Numbered from the stretch's first letter, positions 1-8,027 are shown. The stretch is DNA of 64,000 bases from CAVTUU01 sp045804965 (GCA_045804965.1 JBJMMD010000009.1:186001-250000); one strand, 5' to 3'. The notes: generated from the letters alone by a model not told the origin. A program made the numbers and translations.

Positions 1-502
1 AATTGGCGATGTCGACCCCGAGCCGGTCGGCGGCGGCCAGGAAGAGATCGGGATCTGGTTTCGCATACGGCACTTGATCCCGCGTGACCACCGGCACCGT
101 TGTCGGCACGCCAAGCGTCTCCAGCACCGGCCGCGCGACCTCCTCGCGGCCGCTCGTCGCGATCGCCCAGGGAACGCCGCACGAGGTCAGTGTGGTCAGG
201 AGTTCGCCGGCGCCGGGAAGCGGCCGGACCTGACCGGCGAGTTGGATGTATGCCTGCGTGTGCAGGGTTTGCAGCCGAGTCGCCTCTTCGGAAGTGACGG
301 GACGTTCGGTTTCTCGGAGGAGAGCCTTGACGAAGAGACCGCCGCTCATGCCGATGCGGCGGTGGATCCGCCAGACGGCAAGCTCGATCCCGACCTCTTC
401 CAGCGCCTGTCTCCAGGCGAGAACATGCTGATAAACACTGTCGACCAAGGTGCCGTCCAAGTCGAACAGAAACGCCGGACCCCGATTCCGTGCACTGCTC
501 AC
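1..502 (-). CDS. HAD-superfamily hydrolase, 3' end cut by window edge
   Basis: A GTG start at 502 opens 167 codons that run off the left edge of the window. The N-terminus carries the HAD nucleophile motif DLDGT (Asp14, Asp16). ATSG (about 115-118) fits motif II, and the Lys of KPDPD (Lys148) fits motif III. This is the beta-phosphoglucomutase/phosphoglycolate phosphatase-like subfamily with an alpha-helical cap. It begins 35 bases after the kinase-like gene upstream, so the two probably form one transcript. The substrate cannot be told from sequence. The motif IV acidic residues lie outside the window. Confidence 0.85.
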   Translation of the reverse strand, partial: MSSARNRGPAFLFDLDGTLVDSVYQHVLAWRQALEEVGIELAVWRIHRRIGMSGGLFVKALLRETERPVTSEEATRLQTLHTQAYIQLAGQVRPLPGAGELLTTLTSCGVPWAIATSGREEVARPVLETLGVPTTVPVVTRDQVPYAKPDPDLFLAAADRLGVDIAN

Positions 503-537
503 TGTCTCACCGCCTCTTGATGCGAAAGTTGCGAAGG

Positions 538-1149
538 TCAGCCAGAGCTGACGACCATGTCGAACGACGAGGGAGGTCGGATCCGCGTGAAATAGAAATC
601 CTCCGCCTCATCCCACAGCGCGTGCCAGGAATCCATGAACGTTTGACCTTCTCTGGCAACGAGGCGATGTCGACGCGCGAGGTCGTCTGGAAGTTCGACA
701 AGAATCTTGAATTCGACGATGTCCTGAAGCTCCGGCCGCGCGGAATAGATGCCATCGACAATGATCACGTCCGCAGGCTCACGGCTGATCGTGTGCGCTG
801 CCAAACCGATGCCCGTTTCGAAGTTGAACGGATGCCACGTTGCGCTCCGTCCCGCGAGCAAAGGGTCCAGCGCCTCGGTCTTGAGTCGCTGCCAGTCGAT
901 GCACTCGTCTACCTTTTGTTTGGCCGAACGTTGGGCCCAGTCGGCATCGATACCTCCAGAGTAGAAATCGTCACCCTCGACCACGGTTCCCCCCACGCGG
1001 GCGGCGACGTGTCGCGCGAGTGTCGACTTCCCTGAACCGCTTCGCCCATCGAATGCAATGAGGATCGGCGGACGGCGTATGGTCATCAGTCGCCGGATTT
1101 CCGCGACGATCGCGTCTCCGGCTGATGACGCGTGAGGGGCATTGGTCAC
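538..1149 (-). CDS. uridine kinase-like P-loop kinase
   Basis: The 203-residue protein has a Walker A motif, GRSGSGKST (residues 35-43), after a short beta strand (ILIAFDG). A DDFY segment follows, as in uridine/phosphoribulokinase-type enzymes, and then the Walker B-like stretch VIIVDGIYS. These features place it among nucleoside-kinase-like proteins that transfer phosphate from ATP to a small hydroxylated acceptor. The start is GTG at 1149. The exact acceptor is not resolvable, and classical Udk is slightly longer. It is followed closely by a HAD phosphatase on the same strand. About 170 bases upstream, before the SDR gene, hold only a weak GAAA-loop hairpin. Confidence 0.75.
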   Translation of the reverse strand: MTNAPHASSAGDAIVAEIRRLMTIRRPPILIAFDGRSGSGKSTLARHVAARVGGTVVEGDDFYSGGIDADWAQRSAKQKVDECIDWQRLKTEALDPLLAGRSATWHPFNFETGIGLAAHTISREPADVIIVDGIYSARPELQDIVEFKILVELPDDLARRHRLVAREGQTFMDSWHALWDEAEDFYFTRIRPPSSFDMVVSSG

Positions 1150-1323
1150 TTGCCCAAATCTCTCTGACTGCAGTGGTGGCGGCTGGCTTCTCGCTCAGAA
1201 CTCACAAGGACCTGCTTCGGCTAGCTGAGATACTTCGCCGGCTCGTCGATCGCTCTGTTCCATTCAGTTCACCCCGGGTCTTCGAGAGCAATTTCTCGCT
1301 CATTGCCACGTACCAGTGGACGC

Positions 1324-2103
1324 TTATGTCTGTCGCTGTTTACCGCTCAGTGGTAGCGTCGTGCGGCCCGCGAGGGAGCCGCCGTCGACGTACATGACCG
1401 AGCCGCTGATGAAGTCGGAATCGGGTGAGGCGAGGAAGAGCACGGCACGGGCGATGTCGTCTGGTTGGCCGATCCGGCCGGCAGGAATACCGGCCACGAT
1501 GGCATTGACATAATCCTCGTTGAGATCGGCGTCGGGGACCTCGATCAGCCCGGGCGCCACGGCGTTGACCGTGATCCCGTGCGGCGTGAGCTCAATGGCC
1601 ATGACCTTGGTCAACATGTTGATCGCCGCTTTCGACGCGCAATAGTGCGCGCCGCCCGGACGCCCGGAGATTGACGCGCCTGAGGATACATTGATGATCC
1701 GGCCCTTGACGCCCGCTGCGATCATCCGCTTCGCCACCACTTGCGAGAGCAGGTACACCCCTTTGACGTTGGTGTCGAAGACGGCGTCCCACTCCGCTTC
1801 GGCGAGCTCAAGGAACGCGCTGTTGGGGTAGATGCCGGCGTTGTTGACGAGCACGTCGATCGTGCCGAACTGCCCCATCGTCGTCTCGACCAAGTAATCG
1901 ATGGCGTGCCGGTCCTGCATGTCGGCGACAACCGGTAAGGCCGCAGCGCCGATTTCCTTGGCGACCGCGGCGACGCGGGAGGCGTCACGGCCGGTGACGA
2001 CCACCCGATAGCCCTCGCGCGCAAACTGCTGCGCGATTCCCCGCCCGATCCCGTGTGAGGCGCCTGTGACAAGCGCGACCCGACCGTGCGCTGGTGCGTC
2101 CAT
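1324..2103 (-). CDS. SDR-family NAD(P)-dependent oxidoreductase
   Basis: A classical short-chain dehydrogenase of 259 residues. It has the Rossmann glycine motif TGASHGIG (13-20), NNAG (87-90), and the catalytic set Ser140/141, Tyr154, Lys158 (YCASK). It matches FabG/glucose-1-dehydrogenase-like enzymes in length and C-terminal FLASPDSDFISG motif. The ATG at 2103 follows a purine-rich ribosome site (GGGAGGGGGA). The downstream kinase gene is on the same strand but 174 bases away. The substrate is unknown. Confidence 0.88.
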   Translation of the reverse strand: MDAPAHGRVALVTGASHGIGRGIAQQFAREGYRVVVTGRDASRVAAVAKEIGAAALPVVADMQDRHAIDYLVETTMGQFGTIDVLVNNAGIYPNSAFLELAEAEWDAVFDTNVKGVYLLSQVVAKRMIAAGVKGRIINVSSGASISGRPGGAHYCASKAAINMLTKVMAIELTPHGITVNAVAPGLIEVPDADLNEDYVNAIVAGIPAGRIGQPDDIARAVLFLASPDSDFISGSVMYVDGGSLAGRTTLPLSGKQRQT

Positions 2104-2155
2104 TCCCCCTCCCGACCGGTTTGTCTCGCTGAGATCGCTGGACGTGACTGACTGT

Positions 2156-3475
2156 TCAGCCTATCGCATCAGCGGAATTCGGGGGCGGAGGGGAGACGGC
2201 CGGTGTCGCCGTCGTGCGGCGGGCGGCGAGCGTTTCGGCCATTACCGTCATCACGACGACGCCGGAGGCGAAGGTCAGGAGGCCGACTGCTCCAATAGCC
2301 CAGCGCAACCCGAGCAAATCGGTGATCGCGCCGGCGAGCAAAGCGCCGATGGCATAGCCGCTGTCGCGCCAGAGCCGGTAGACCCCAATCGACGACGCCC
2401 GCCACTCCGGGTGGGCGATATCGCCGATTGCCGCCAGCAGGGTCGGGTAGACCATCGCCGTCCCGAGTCCGAGCAACACGGCGCCGAGCACCCAGGGCCA
2501 GAACCCGCCGGCGGCGAGGATCAGCCAGATGCCGACTGCCTGCACCCACATGCCTCCGACAATCAGGCCTTTGCGTCCCAGCCGATCGGAGAGGGCGCCG
2601 GTGCCGAGCTGGGCGACGCCCCAGACGCCGGGGTAAATCGCGGCAAGGATCGCGATTTGGTGGAGTGAGAGTCCGCCGGCGGCAAAGAAGATCGGAAAGA
2701 GTCCCCAGGCCATGCCGTCGTTGAGGTTGTTGACCAAGCCGGCCTGGCTGACAGCAAACAGCCGTCGGTCCTGCCAGCTCGTGCGTCTGAAGATCTCGGC
2801 AAACGAGGGGCCGGCGGGCTTGGTCGCCGAACCGTCGCGCAGCGCCGCCTCATACCGGGCATGCCCTTGGGAGTCGCGCACGAAAAACACGGAGAGGATC
2901 AGCCCCGCCAGGGCAAAGACCACACCCAGGAAAAACGGCTCGGGCCGGAGCCCATAGGACGAGGCGATGTAGCCGGAGGCAAGCGCCGCCGCCGCCACCG
3001 AGAGATAACCCGCCGCCTCGTTGAGTCCCATCGCGAAACCACGCCGCGCTGGTCCCACGAGGTCGATCTTCATGATGACCGTTGTCGACCAACATAGGCC
3101 CTGGTTGACGCCCAGCAGGACGTTGGTGAAGACGATCCAGCCCCAGCTCGGGGCGAGCATGATCACGATCGGCACCGGCAGACCGAAGAGCCAGCCGGTG
3201 ACGAGGATACGCTTGCGCCCGACCTGGTCGGAGAATCGCCCGGCGAACAGGTTCGACAGCGCCTTGACGATGCCGAACGAGACGATGAAGGAAAGAGCGA
3301 TGGTGCGTGATTCCCGCCCGAACTCGTCAGCGGCCAGGAGCGGTACGACCGTCCGTTCCAACCCAACCATGCCGCCGACGAAGGCGTTGATCAGCACCAG
3401 GAGCGCAAACTGTTGCCAGTTCTCACGCAGCCCGAGCCGTACGGGCCGCGCGAGTTGAGTACTAAGAGACGGCAC
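2156..3475 (-). CDS. MFS transporter (drug/metabolite exporter type)
   Basis: A 12-helix major facilitator protein, with the loop 2-3 signature seen as GRFSDQVGRKR and the half-repeat GALSDRLGRKG in the second half. The open frame reaches 3607, but its first 44 codons overlap the preceding hydrolase gene and do not look like protein. The GTG at 3475, overlapping the upstream stop by 14 bases, gives a normal 439-residue MFS protein, so I chose that start. It is the last gene of the arsM-methyltransferase-DsrE-rhodanese/MBL run and is probably an exporter serving that pathway. The substrate is unknown. Confidence 0.85.
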   Translation of the reverse strand: MPSLSTQLARPVRLGLRENWQQFALLVLINAFVGGMVGLERTVVPLLAADEFGRESRTIALSFIVSFGIVKALSNLFAGRFSDQVGRKRILVTGWLFGLPVPIVIMLAPSWGWIVFTNVLLGVNQGLCWSTTVIMKIDLVGPARRGFAMGLNEAAGYLSVAAAALASGYIASSYGLRPEPFFLGVVFALAGLILSVFFVRDSQGHARYEAALRDGSATKPAGPSFAEIFRRTSWQDRRLFAVSQAGLVNNLNDGMAWGLFPIFFAAGGLSLHQIAILAAIYPGVWGVAQLGTGALSDRLGRKGLIVGGMWVQAVGIWLILAAGGFWPWVLGAVLLGLGTAMVYPTLLAAIGDIAHPEWRASSIGVYRLWRDSGYAIGALLAGAITDLLGLRWAIGAVGLLTFASGVVVMTVMAETLAARRTTATPAVSPPPPNSADAIG

Positions 3476-4569
3476 AGCGGTTCGCGCCAGCCTCCAGGTC
3501 GGTTGGATCGCCGATGGGCATCTCGCCAATCTCGTTAAGCATCTTGACGTGGCCGTAATTGGGCGGCGTCGGGGGAAGGCGAGCGAAGATCGTTTCGACA
3601 AACGCATCCTCGTCGAGCTGCAGGGCTGGAACCCCCGTCACCACTTCCCCGAGCGTGGCGGCGATCGGCTTGCTGTCGAATGCGGTCGGTGCGCTATTGT
3701 GACCGGGTAACACGAACAGTTCGCCCGGAAGCGCGGTGAGGCTATCCAGTGAGGCCCACAAGAGGTGGGCCCGCTCGCCTGCAGGGGCCGCCTTATCCTC
3801 GAGATCGGGTCGGCCCACGCCGTTGAGGAAGAGGGTGTCTCCGGTGAAGAGCGCCTGTCCGTCCACGAGATAACTCATCGCCTCGAGCGTATGTCCGGGT
3901 GTGTGCAATGCGGTCAACCGGGCACTTCCGAAGCCGATGACACCTCCATTTGAGAGCGGAGCAAAATCGTAGGAAACGCGGCTCATCTTCGGCAGGTGGA
4001 GGGTTGCGCCGGTGCGCTCCGCGAGCAGACGCGCCCGGCTCAGGTGATCGGCGTGCACATGGGTATCTAAGACGTGCGTGATCGCCCAACCGTTGCGTGT
4101 TGCAACGTCCTGGTAGATGCAGGGATCAAGCGACGGGTCGATGACCACCGCTTCGCCGCCGTCGCCGATCAGATAGGAAAGGCATCCCTTCCCGGTCCGG
4201 CGCACCTGCACGATCCGAGCGCGCGACGTTGGGAGGGAAACTTCCGCACTGTTCCAGGCAAGACTCCAAGCCTTCATCCCGCCGGCCAGGGAGCGGGCGT
4301 CGATGCCGCGGGCGCGTAAATGCTCGGCGGCGATCAGACTTACTTTGCCCGCGCCGCAGACGGTCACCACCGGCGAGCGCGTCCAGAGCTCCCGCCTTAA
4401 GCGCCTCGTAGGCGTCAACATGGCGGCTGCCGGGGATGAACCATTCCGCCCGATCGGCGGCCGCGCGCACATCGAGCACCGTCACCGGCTGCCCGATTTC
4501 CAACATCTTCCGCAATTCGGCGACATCGATATCGACCGTCTCAGCGGTCACCATTTCACGTACCACCAT
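3462..4569 (-). pseudogene. rhodanese-MBL fold fusion (persulfide-dioxygenase-like), frameshifted
   Basis: Two overlapping frames together encode one protein. The ATG at 4569 opens a rhodanese domain (VLDVRAAADRAEW, then FIPGSRHVDAYEALKA). The next frame continues it with the active-site loop VVTVCGAGK and GGMKAWSLAW, then a metallo-beta-lactamase domain with THVHADH, a GDTLFLNG motif and LPGHN. Removing one G from the GGG run at 4391-4393 joins both frames into a 368-residue product. The MBL half resembles ETHE1/Blh-type persulfide dioxygenases, which oxidise glutathione persulfide. The shift may be a sequencing error, a real mutation, or less likely programmed. The downstream frame (3462-4472) is open by itself. 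Confidence 0.75.
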
Positions 4570-4584
4570 TTTCTTCTCACGCGC

Positions 4585-4946
4585 TCAAATGACGATGCTG
4601 TTCGTTGTTTCAGCACAGCGCTGGGCAAACGCGATCGGGTTCGCGAAGACCGCCTGCGTGCCATCGAGATCGGCTTGGCTGACCCTCGGGTCTGCGCGCA
4701 GCCGCTTCCGATGGAGAGCGCAATGCCCGCCTGCGCCGTGCCGATCGACTCCGTGCGGGGCGGAACGCCGATCGGCTGCACTGCATGGAGATATGGATCC
4801 TGGATCAGGACCGCGGCAACGCCAACCAGGTTGAACGCCGCCGCGATTCCCGCGTCGGCCGACCCAGTGACGGCGAAGTGCAGCGGCAGACAGGCGTCGG
4901 TTGGCTCGTCCGGGCCATGGGCGCACACGGAGAGCAGCGTGGCCAT
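4585..4946 (-). pseudogene. DsrE-family sulfur-relay protein, frameshifted
   Basis: The ATG at 4946 lies 1 base from the upstream methyltransferase stop. Frame one reads MATLLSVCAHGPDEPT, then AAVLIQDP, GVPP and GSGCAQTRG, a DsrE/DsrF-like fold. The end of the family (VSQADLDG, FANPIAFAQ, stop at 4585) is in another frame. Adding one G to the GGG run at 4683-4685 restores a continuous 120-residue protein. Where relatives have CxxC or UxxC, this one has G-S-G-C (Gly80, Cys83), with Gly80 encoded by GGA. The family carries sulfane sulfur, which fits the neighbouring rhodanese-MBL gene. Confidence 0.65.
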
Positions 4947-4947
4947 C

Positions 4948-5832
4948 TCACTCCCTCGGTGCGCTGCGCTTCGGCGACGCGGCAACCCGGTGCGACCGCG
5001 TCTGGACACTGTTCCCCTGGCACTGCCCGATGGCGAAAACGATGTCAGGACGGAAAACAAGGTCGTCGGCTGGTAGGGACGCAAGCTGCTCTCGCACCCG
5101 TGCGAGGCACGCATCGCGCGTCGCGGGGCCGAGCGTTTCAATGCGTCGTTGGTAGGATCCAAAGGCGACTCGTTGGGCCATCAGCGCGTCCAATGTCCAT
5201 CGGTGCTCGAAGCGCTCGTTCCAGCACTTGACCACGTCGAACGCCGCCGCGGTCAGCAACTCGACGAGTTTGTTGGGCGTGTCCATGAGTTCGTCCCGAT
5301 CGTTCGATGCGACCGGATCCGCTTGGGCCCCGAACGCTGTCAAGACGTCATCCCAAACGTCGGACGCGCCAAAACTTGCGGGCGGACCCCAGGTGGCAAC
5401 GCCGAGCACGCCGCCCGGTCGCAACACCCGCCCAATTTCGACCAGACCTTGCACCGGATCCGGCAGGTGGAAAAGGACGAAGGCCAGGACCGCGGCATCG
5501 AAGCTGTCCGATCTGAACCCGAGACGACCGGCATCCATCGCGGCGAGCGGGATCGTAACCGACGCCTGCGCCACCTTGAGCATGCCGAGTGCGCCATCCA
5601 CGCCTATGACAAGCGCGCCCGGAGCCGCGGTTTGAATGTCGGGCACGAGTGCGCCAACGCCGGTCCCGACGTCGAGAATTCGGTCGGCGGTCGCGAGAGG
5701 CATGGCCCGAATCAGCCGCTGGCCCATTGGGCGAATTACCGGGCTCCAGAGCCTCGCGTAATCAACAGCCGTGGCGGAGTACCGCTCCGCGAGCGCAGTT
5801 CCGCCGTCATCTCGTGGAGTCCGATCAGACAT
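4948..5832 (-). CDS. class I SAM-dependent methyltransferase (UbiE/Methyltransf_11 type)
   Basis: The start is the ATG at 5832, ten bases after the arsM stop and preceded by GAGGATGAG. The frame stays open further upstream, but that part is the arsM gene in another frame. The 294-residue product has motif I (ILDVGTGVG, about residues 47-55), GVDGALGML as the acidic loop, and LRPGGVLGVATW after it. It resembles ubiquinone/menaquinone-type small-molecule methyltransferases. Its place directly behind arsM suggests a role in the same detoxification, but the substrate is not visible. Confidence 0.85.
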   Translation of the reverse strand: MSDRTPRDDGGTALAERYSATAVDYARLWSPVIRPMGQRLIRAMPLATADRILDVGTGVGALVPDIQTAAPGALVIGVDGALGMLKVAQASVTIPLAAMDAGRLGFRSDSFDAAVLAFVLFHLPDPVQGLVEIGRVLRPGGVLGVATWGPPASFGASDVWDDVLTAFGAQADPVASNDRDELMDTPNKLVELLTAAAFDVVKCWNERFEHRWTLDALMAQRVAFGSYQRRIETLGPATRDACLARVREQLASLPADDLVFRPDIVFAIGQCQGNSVQTRSHRVAASPKRSAPRE

Positions 5833-5842
5833 CAGCTCATCC

Positions 5843-6634
5843 TCAAGACCCCGTCGAGCGGGGCTTGACGGCACAGATGTCGGCGCCTTGCGTGCCGAAC
5901 TCGGCGGCGCTGGACGCAGACGGCGCATCGGAAAATGTGTCGTAACGGTTGTCCGAGAACAGAACGTCAGTGAACCCGGCTGCTTCGATGAGCGCGTGAA
6001 GCTCTCCTTCCAGGAGAGCACCGGCAATTCAGCCGGTCCACAGACTGATGTCGGCTTTGGCATTCTCCGGCACCGCGCTGGAGACGACGATGTCCGACAG
6101 TTGTAGGCGCCCGCTCGGCTTGAGCACCCGGTACGCTTCGGCAAGGACCGCTGCCTTGTCTGGGCAGAGATTGACAACGCCGTTGGAGATGACCACGTCG
6201 ACGCTTGCATCCGCGACCGGCAACTCCTCCAGATAGCCCTCGCGGAACTCGGCGTTGCCCAGGCCCAGCAGCGCGGCGTTGCGCCGGGCCTTGTCCGCCA
6301 TCGCCGGCGTCATGTCGACGCCGATCGCGCGACCCGCCGGACCGACCATCGCCGCGGCTTGCAGGGTGTCAAACCCGGCCCCGGAACCGAGGTCGAGCAC
6401 TGTCTCGCCGGGCGCGGGCTGGCCCCAGGCGAACGGATTGCCCACGCCCGCGAAACTCTCCACGACCGGGTCGGGGAGGGCGGCGACCAGCTCGGCGGGA
6501 TAGCCAAGGCGCTCAGCGAGAAAACGACCGGTATGAAAATGGAAGCCTTTCATCGGACAGGCCGCGACTTCGGCATATTCATCTTGAATTGCCGAGCGGA
6601 GCTTGTTGACGTCAAGCAGGACCCGAGTCGTCAC
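5843..6634 (-). CDS. arsM: ArsM-like arsenite methyltransferase, probable selenoprotein (UGA at codon 202)
   Basis: Residues 1-201 form an ArsM-type methyltransferase. Visible parts are ACPMKGFHFHTGR (Cys26), SAM motif LDLGSGAGFD (80-89), ISNGVVNLCPDK (Cys157) and DIVVSSAVPE. A TGA then occurs in frame at 6029-6031. Behind it, 61 more codons in the same frame encode a normal ArsM C-terminus (IAGALLEGEL, AAGFTDV, YDTFSDAPSASSAAEF) and end at the TGA at 5843. The UGA falls where ArsM enzymes have their third arsenic-binding Cys (the motif written here as WTG-C-IAGAL). A hairpin with bacterial SECIS geometry follows directly. I therefore annotate a 263-residue Sec protein. A plain nonsense mutation is the alternative. 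Confidence 0.8.
5998..6031 (-). promoter_or_regulatory. predicted bacterial SECIS element after the arsM UGA
   Basis: Reading the minus strand, the UGA is followed by 16 bases and then the apical loop UGGAA, closed by a perfect 7-bp stem (GCTCTCC with GGAGAGC). A U-U mismatch and two further pairs (GG with UC) extend the stem. A spacing of 16 nt, a short loop and a G at the second loop position agree with the published consensus for bacterial SECIS elements. The element lies inside the coding sequence, as expected in bacteria. Confidence 0.7.
6029..6031 (-). other. in-frame UGA, predicted selenocysteine codon (residue 202 of ArsM)
   Basis: TGA between the codons for LWTG and IAGAL. Protein-like sequence typical of the family continues without interruption for 61 codons after it, which argues against a true stop. 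The residue replaced is the conserved C-terminal arsenite-coordinating cysteine of ArsM enzymes. Confidence 0.75.
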
Positions 6635-6696
6635 GGCGTACCCCCAAACCAGTTGACGCAGTACGCAAAGGTCATCGCCTCGATGCTATCAAGGCG

Positions 6697-6718
6697 CTGG
6701 TATCATGTCTAATACCAG
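6697..6718. promoter_or_regulatory. palindromic operator candidate 1 (LysR/arsM intergenic)
   Basis: Inverted repeat CTGGTAT / ATACCAG with an 8-base spacer, in the 112-base region between the divergent arsM and lysR-type genes. It contains a T-N11-A-like pattern, as many LysR-type regulator sites do. Likely bound by the adjacent regulator. Confidence 0.5.
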
Positions 6719-6720
6719 TA

Positions 6721-6739
6721 CCTGATGATATCCATCAGG
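6721..6739. promoter_or_regulatory. palindromic operator candidate 2 (LysR/arsM intergenic)
   Basis: Perfect inverted repeat CCTGATG-ATATC-CATCAGG, two bases from the first palindrome and ending seven bases before the regulator's ATG. It therefore overlaps the ribosome-binding region of the regulator gene, which suits autorepression. Confidence 0.5.
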
Positions 6740-6746
6740 AAAGACG

Positions 6747-7634
6747 ATGATTGCACGACCCACCCTTCATGCCCTCGCGCTCTTCGTCGCGGTTGTCGAA
6801 CACGGAACAATGACGGCCGCGGCGGAAGCAGAAGGAATCAGCCAGCCAGCCATCTCCGCGCAGATTCAGGCTCTGGACCGGCATTATGGTACGCCGCTCT
6901 TTGTGCGGGCAGGGCGCGGCGTGGAGCTGACGGACGCGGGGCGGCTCGTACACGATTACGCTCGTCGGGTGTTGGCCCTCGTCGACGAGCTTGGACGGGT
7001 AGTGGCCGACCTCGAGGGAATGGCCAGCGGACGGCTCGTGATCGGCGCCAGCAGCACGGTGGGGGAGCAGCTCCTTCCAGCCTACCTTGGACGATTTCAT
7101 GCCGCCCATCCAGACGTCGAGTTGGAAGTGCGGATCGGCAACAGCGATGAAATCACTCAGCTTGTGCTCGAACGGGCGCTCGATTTTGCGTTTGTCGGAC
7201 GGGAACCCGTGAATCCCGCACTCACCGCCGAACCTATCTTCTCCGACGACGTGGTCGCCTTTGTCGCCCCGGGCGACCCCTTGCTTGCCGAAGCGCCGTT
7301 GTCCCCATCCGCGCTGAGCGGGCGGCAGATCGTGCTTCGCGAGCGTGGTTCGGCGACGCGGGATTTAGCGCTGCAGTGTCTGCAAGCAGTCGGTTGGACG
7401 CTGGGGCATGTCATCGAGCTCGGGAGCAACGAGGCGGTCAAGCGGGCGGTTGAGGCACGCCTTGGCATCGGTTTCTTGTCGACCCACGCGATCGAAGCTG
7501 AGCGCCTGGCTGGGTTGTTGGAGGACCTGCCGCTGGCCACGTGGTCGTGCGCCCGCGATTTCTGGTTCATTCGCCGCCAAGACCGTGCACTGACCCGCGC
7601 CGAACAGGCGTTCCTCGCCCTTGTTGGGCACTAA
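6747..7634 (+). CDS. LysR-family transcriptional regulator
   Basis: A typical 295-residue LysR protein. The N-terminal winged helix-turn-helix reads HALALFVAVVEHGTMTAAAE then ISQPAISAQIQAL (about residues 1-60). The C-terminal substrate-binding domain starts near residue 90 (GRLVIGASSTVGEQLLP). It resembles the CysL/CbbR branch. It is divergent from the arsM operon with two palindromes between them, so it most likely controls both itself and that operon. The inducer is unknown. Confidence 0.93.
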   Translation: MIARPTLHALALFVAVVEHGTMTAAAEAEGISQPAISAQIQALDRHYGTPLFVRAGRGVELTDAGRLVHDYARRVLALVDELGRVVADLEGMASGRLVIGASSTVGEQLLPAYLGRFHAAHPDVELEVRIGNSDEITQLVLERALDFAFVGREPVNPALTAEPIFSDDVVAFVAPGDPLLAEAPLSPSALSGRQIVLRERGSATRDLALQCLQAVGWTLGHVIELGSNEAVKRAVEARLGIGFLSTHAIEAERLAGLLEDLPLATWSCARDFWFIRRQDRALTRAEQAFLALVGH

Positions 7635-7829
7635 GCGGCGCGCTCGTTTGATGCACGATGGCCGCGCTGCTCCTCTCCGTCGGTTCAACTCGACAGAGAA
7701 GGCAAGACACGTTCGCAAAGCGCCAGCGGCAGGCGGTCAGGGTACAGGGCGAGGAGCGCGCTCGCCGGTTGTCAGTCGCGAAATGGACCGGCTCCAGCCC
7801 GGTCATTGCCCAGTTTCAAGCCGGCGGTC

Positions 7830-8027
7830 TCATCGCGACGGCCGGAGACTGAGGGCCAGCGTCACGGCCACGGCCAGGGGCAGCACAATCTGAACAAGCT
7901 CGTCCGCCCCAGCGGCGACGAGCAGCGCGCCCAGAATCAGTACCGCCGCGCCGCCAATGGCCAGAACGACTGAATCGCCAACGATGAAATCCCACCAAAA
8001 CCGACCAAAGGCAGATACATATTTCAT
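7830..8027 (-). CDS. small two-helix membrane protein coupled to the COG4280-like gene
   Basis: A 65-residue frame begins at an ATG overlapping the upstream stop as ATGA (8024-8027), indicating translational coupling. The sequence starts MKYVSAFGRFWWDFIVGD and contains two hydrophobic segments (about 20-41 and 46-60), ending RPSR. No named family is recognised. Its invariable linkage to the permease-like gene here suggests a subunit or chaperone for it, which is inference. Confidence 0.6.
   Translation of the reverse strand: MKYVSAFGRFWWDFIVGDSVVLAIGGAAVLILGALLVAAGADELVQIVLPLAVAVTLALSLRPSR

Noticed and set aside
1150..1323. T-box or tRNA in the gap before the uridine-kinase-like gene
   Set aside because: A GGAAC stretch and a GAAA-loop hairpin exist, but the T-box core motif and any cloverleaf are missing.
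3476..3607. Longer MFS start at 3607
   Set aside because: Those 44 codons overlap the MBL gene and are Arg/Ser/Pro-rich shadow sequence. The GTG at 3475 gives a normal MFS N-terminus.
5843..6031. arsM annotated as a truncated pseudogene
   Set aside because: The 61 codons after the UGA keep family-like sequence and the UGA is followed by a SECIS-like hairpin at the right distance, so selenocysteine explains the data better. A nonsense mutation stays possible.
5833..6210. Longer methyltransferase start at 6210
   Set aside because: The extra part is the arsM gene read in another frame. The ATG at 5832 has a proper ribosome site.
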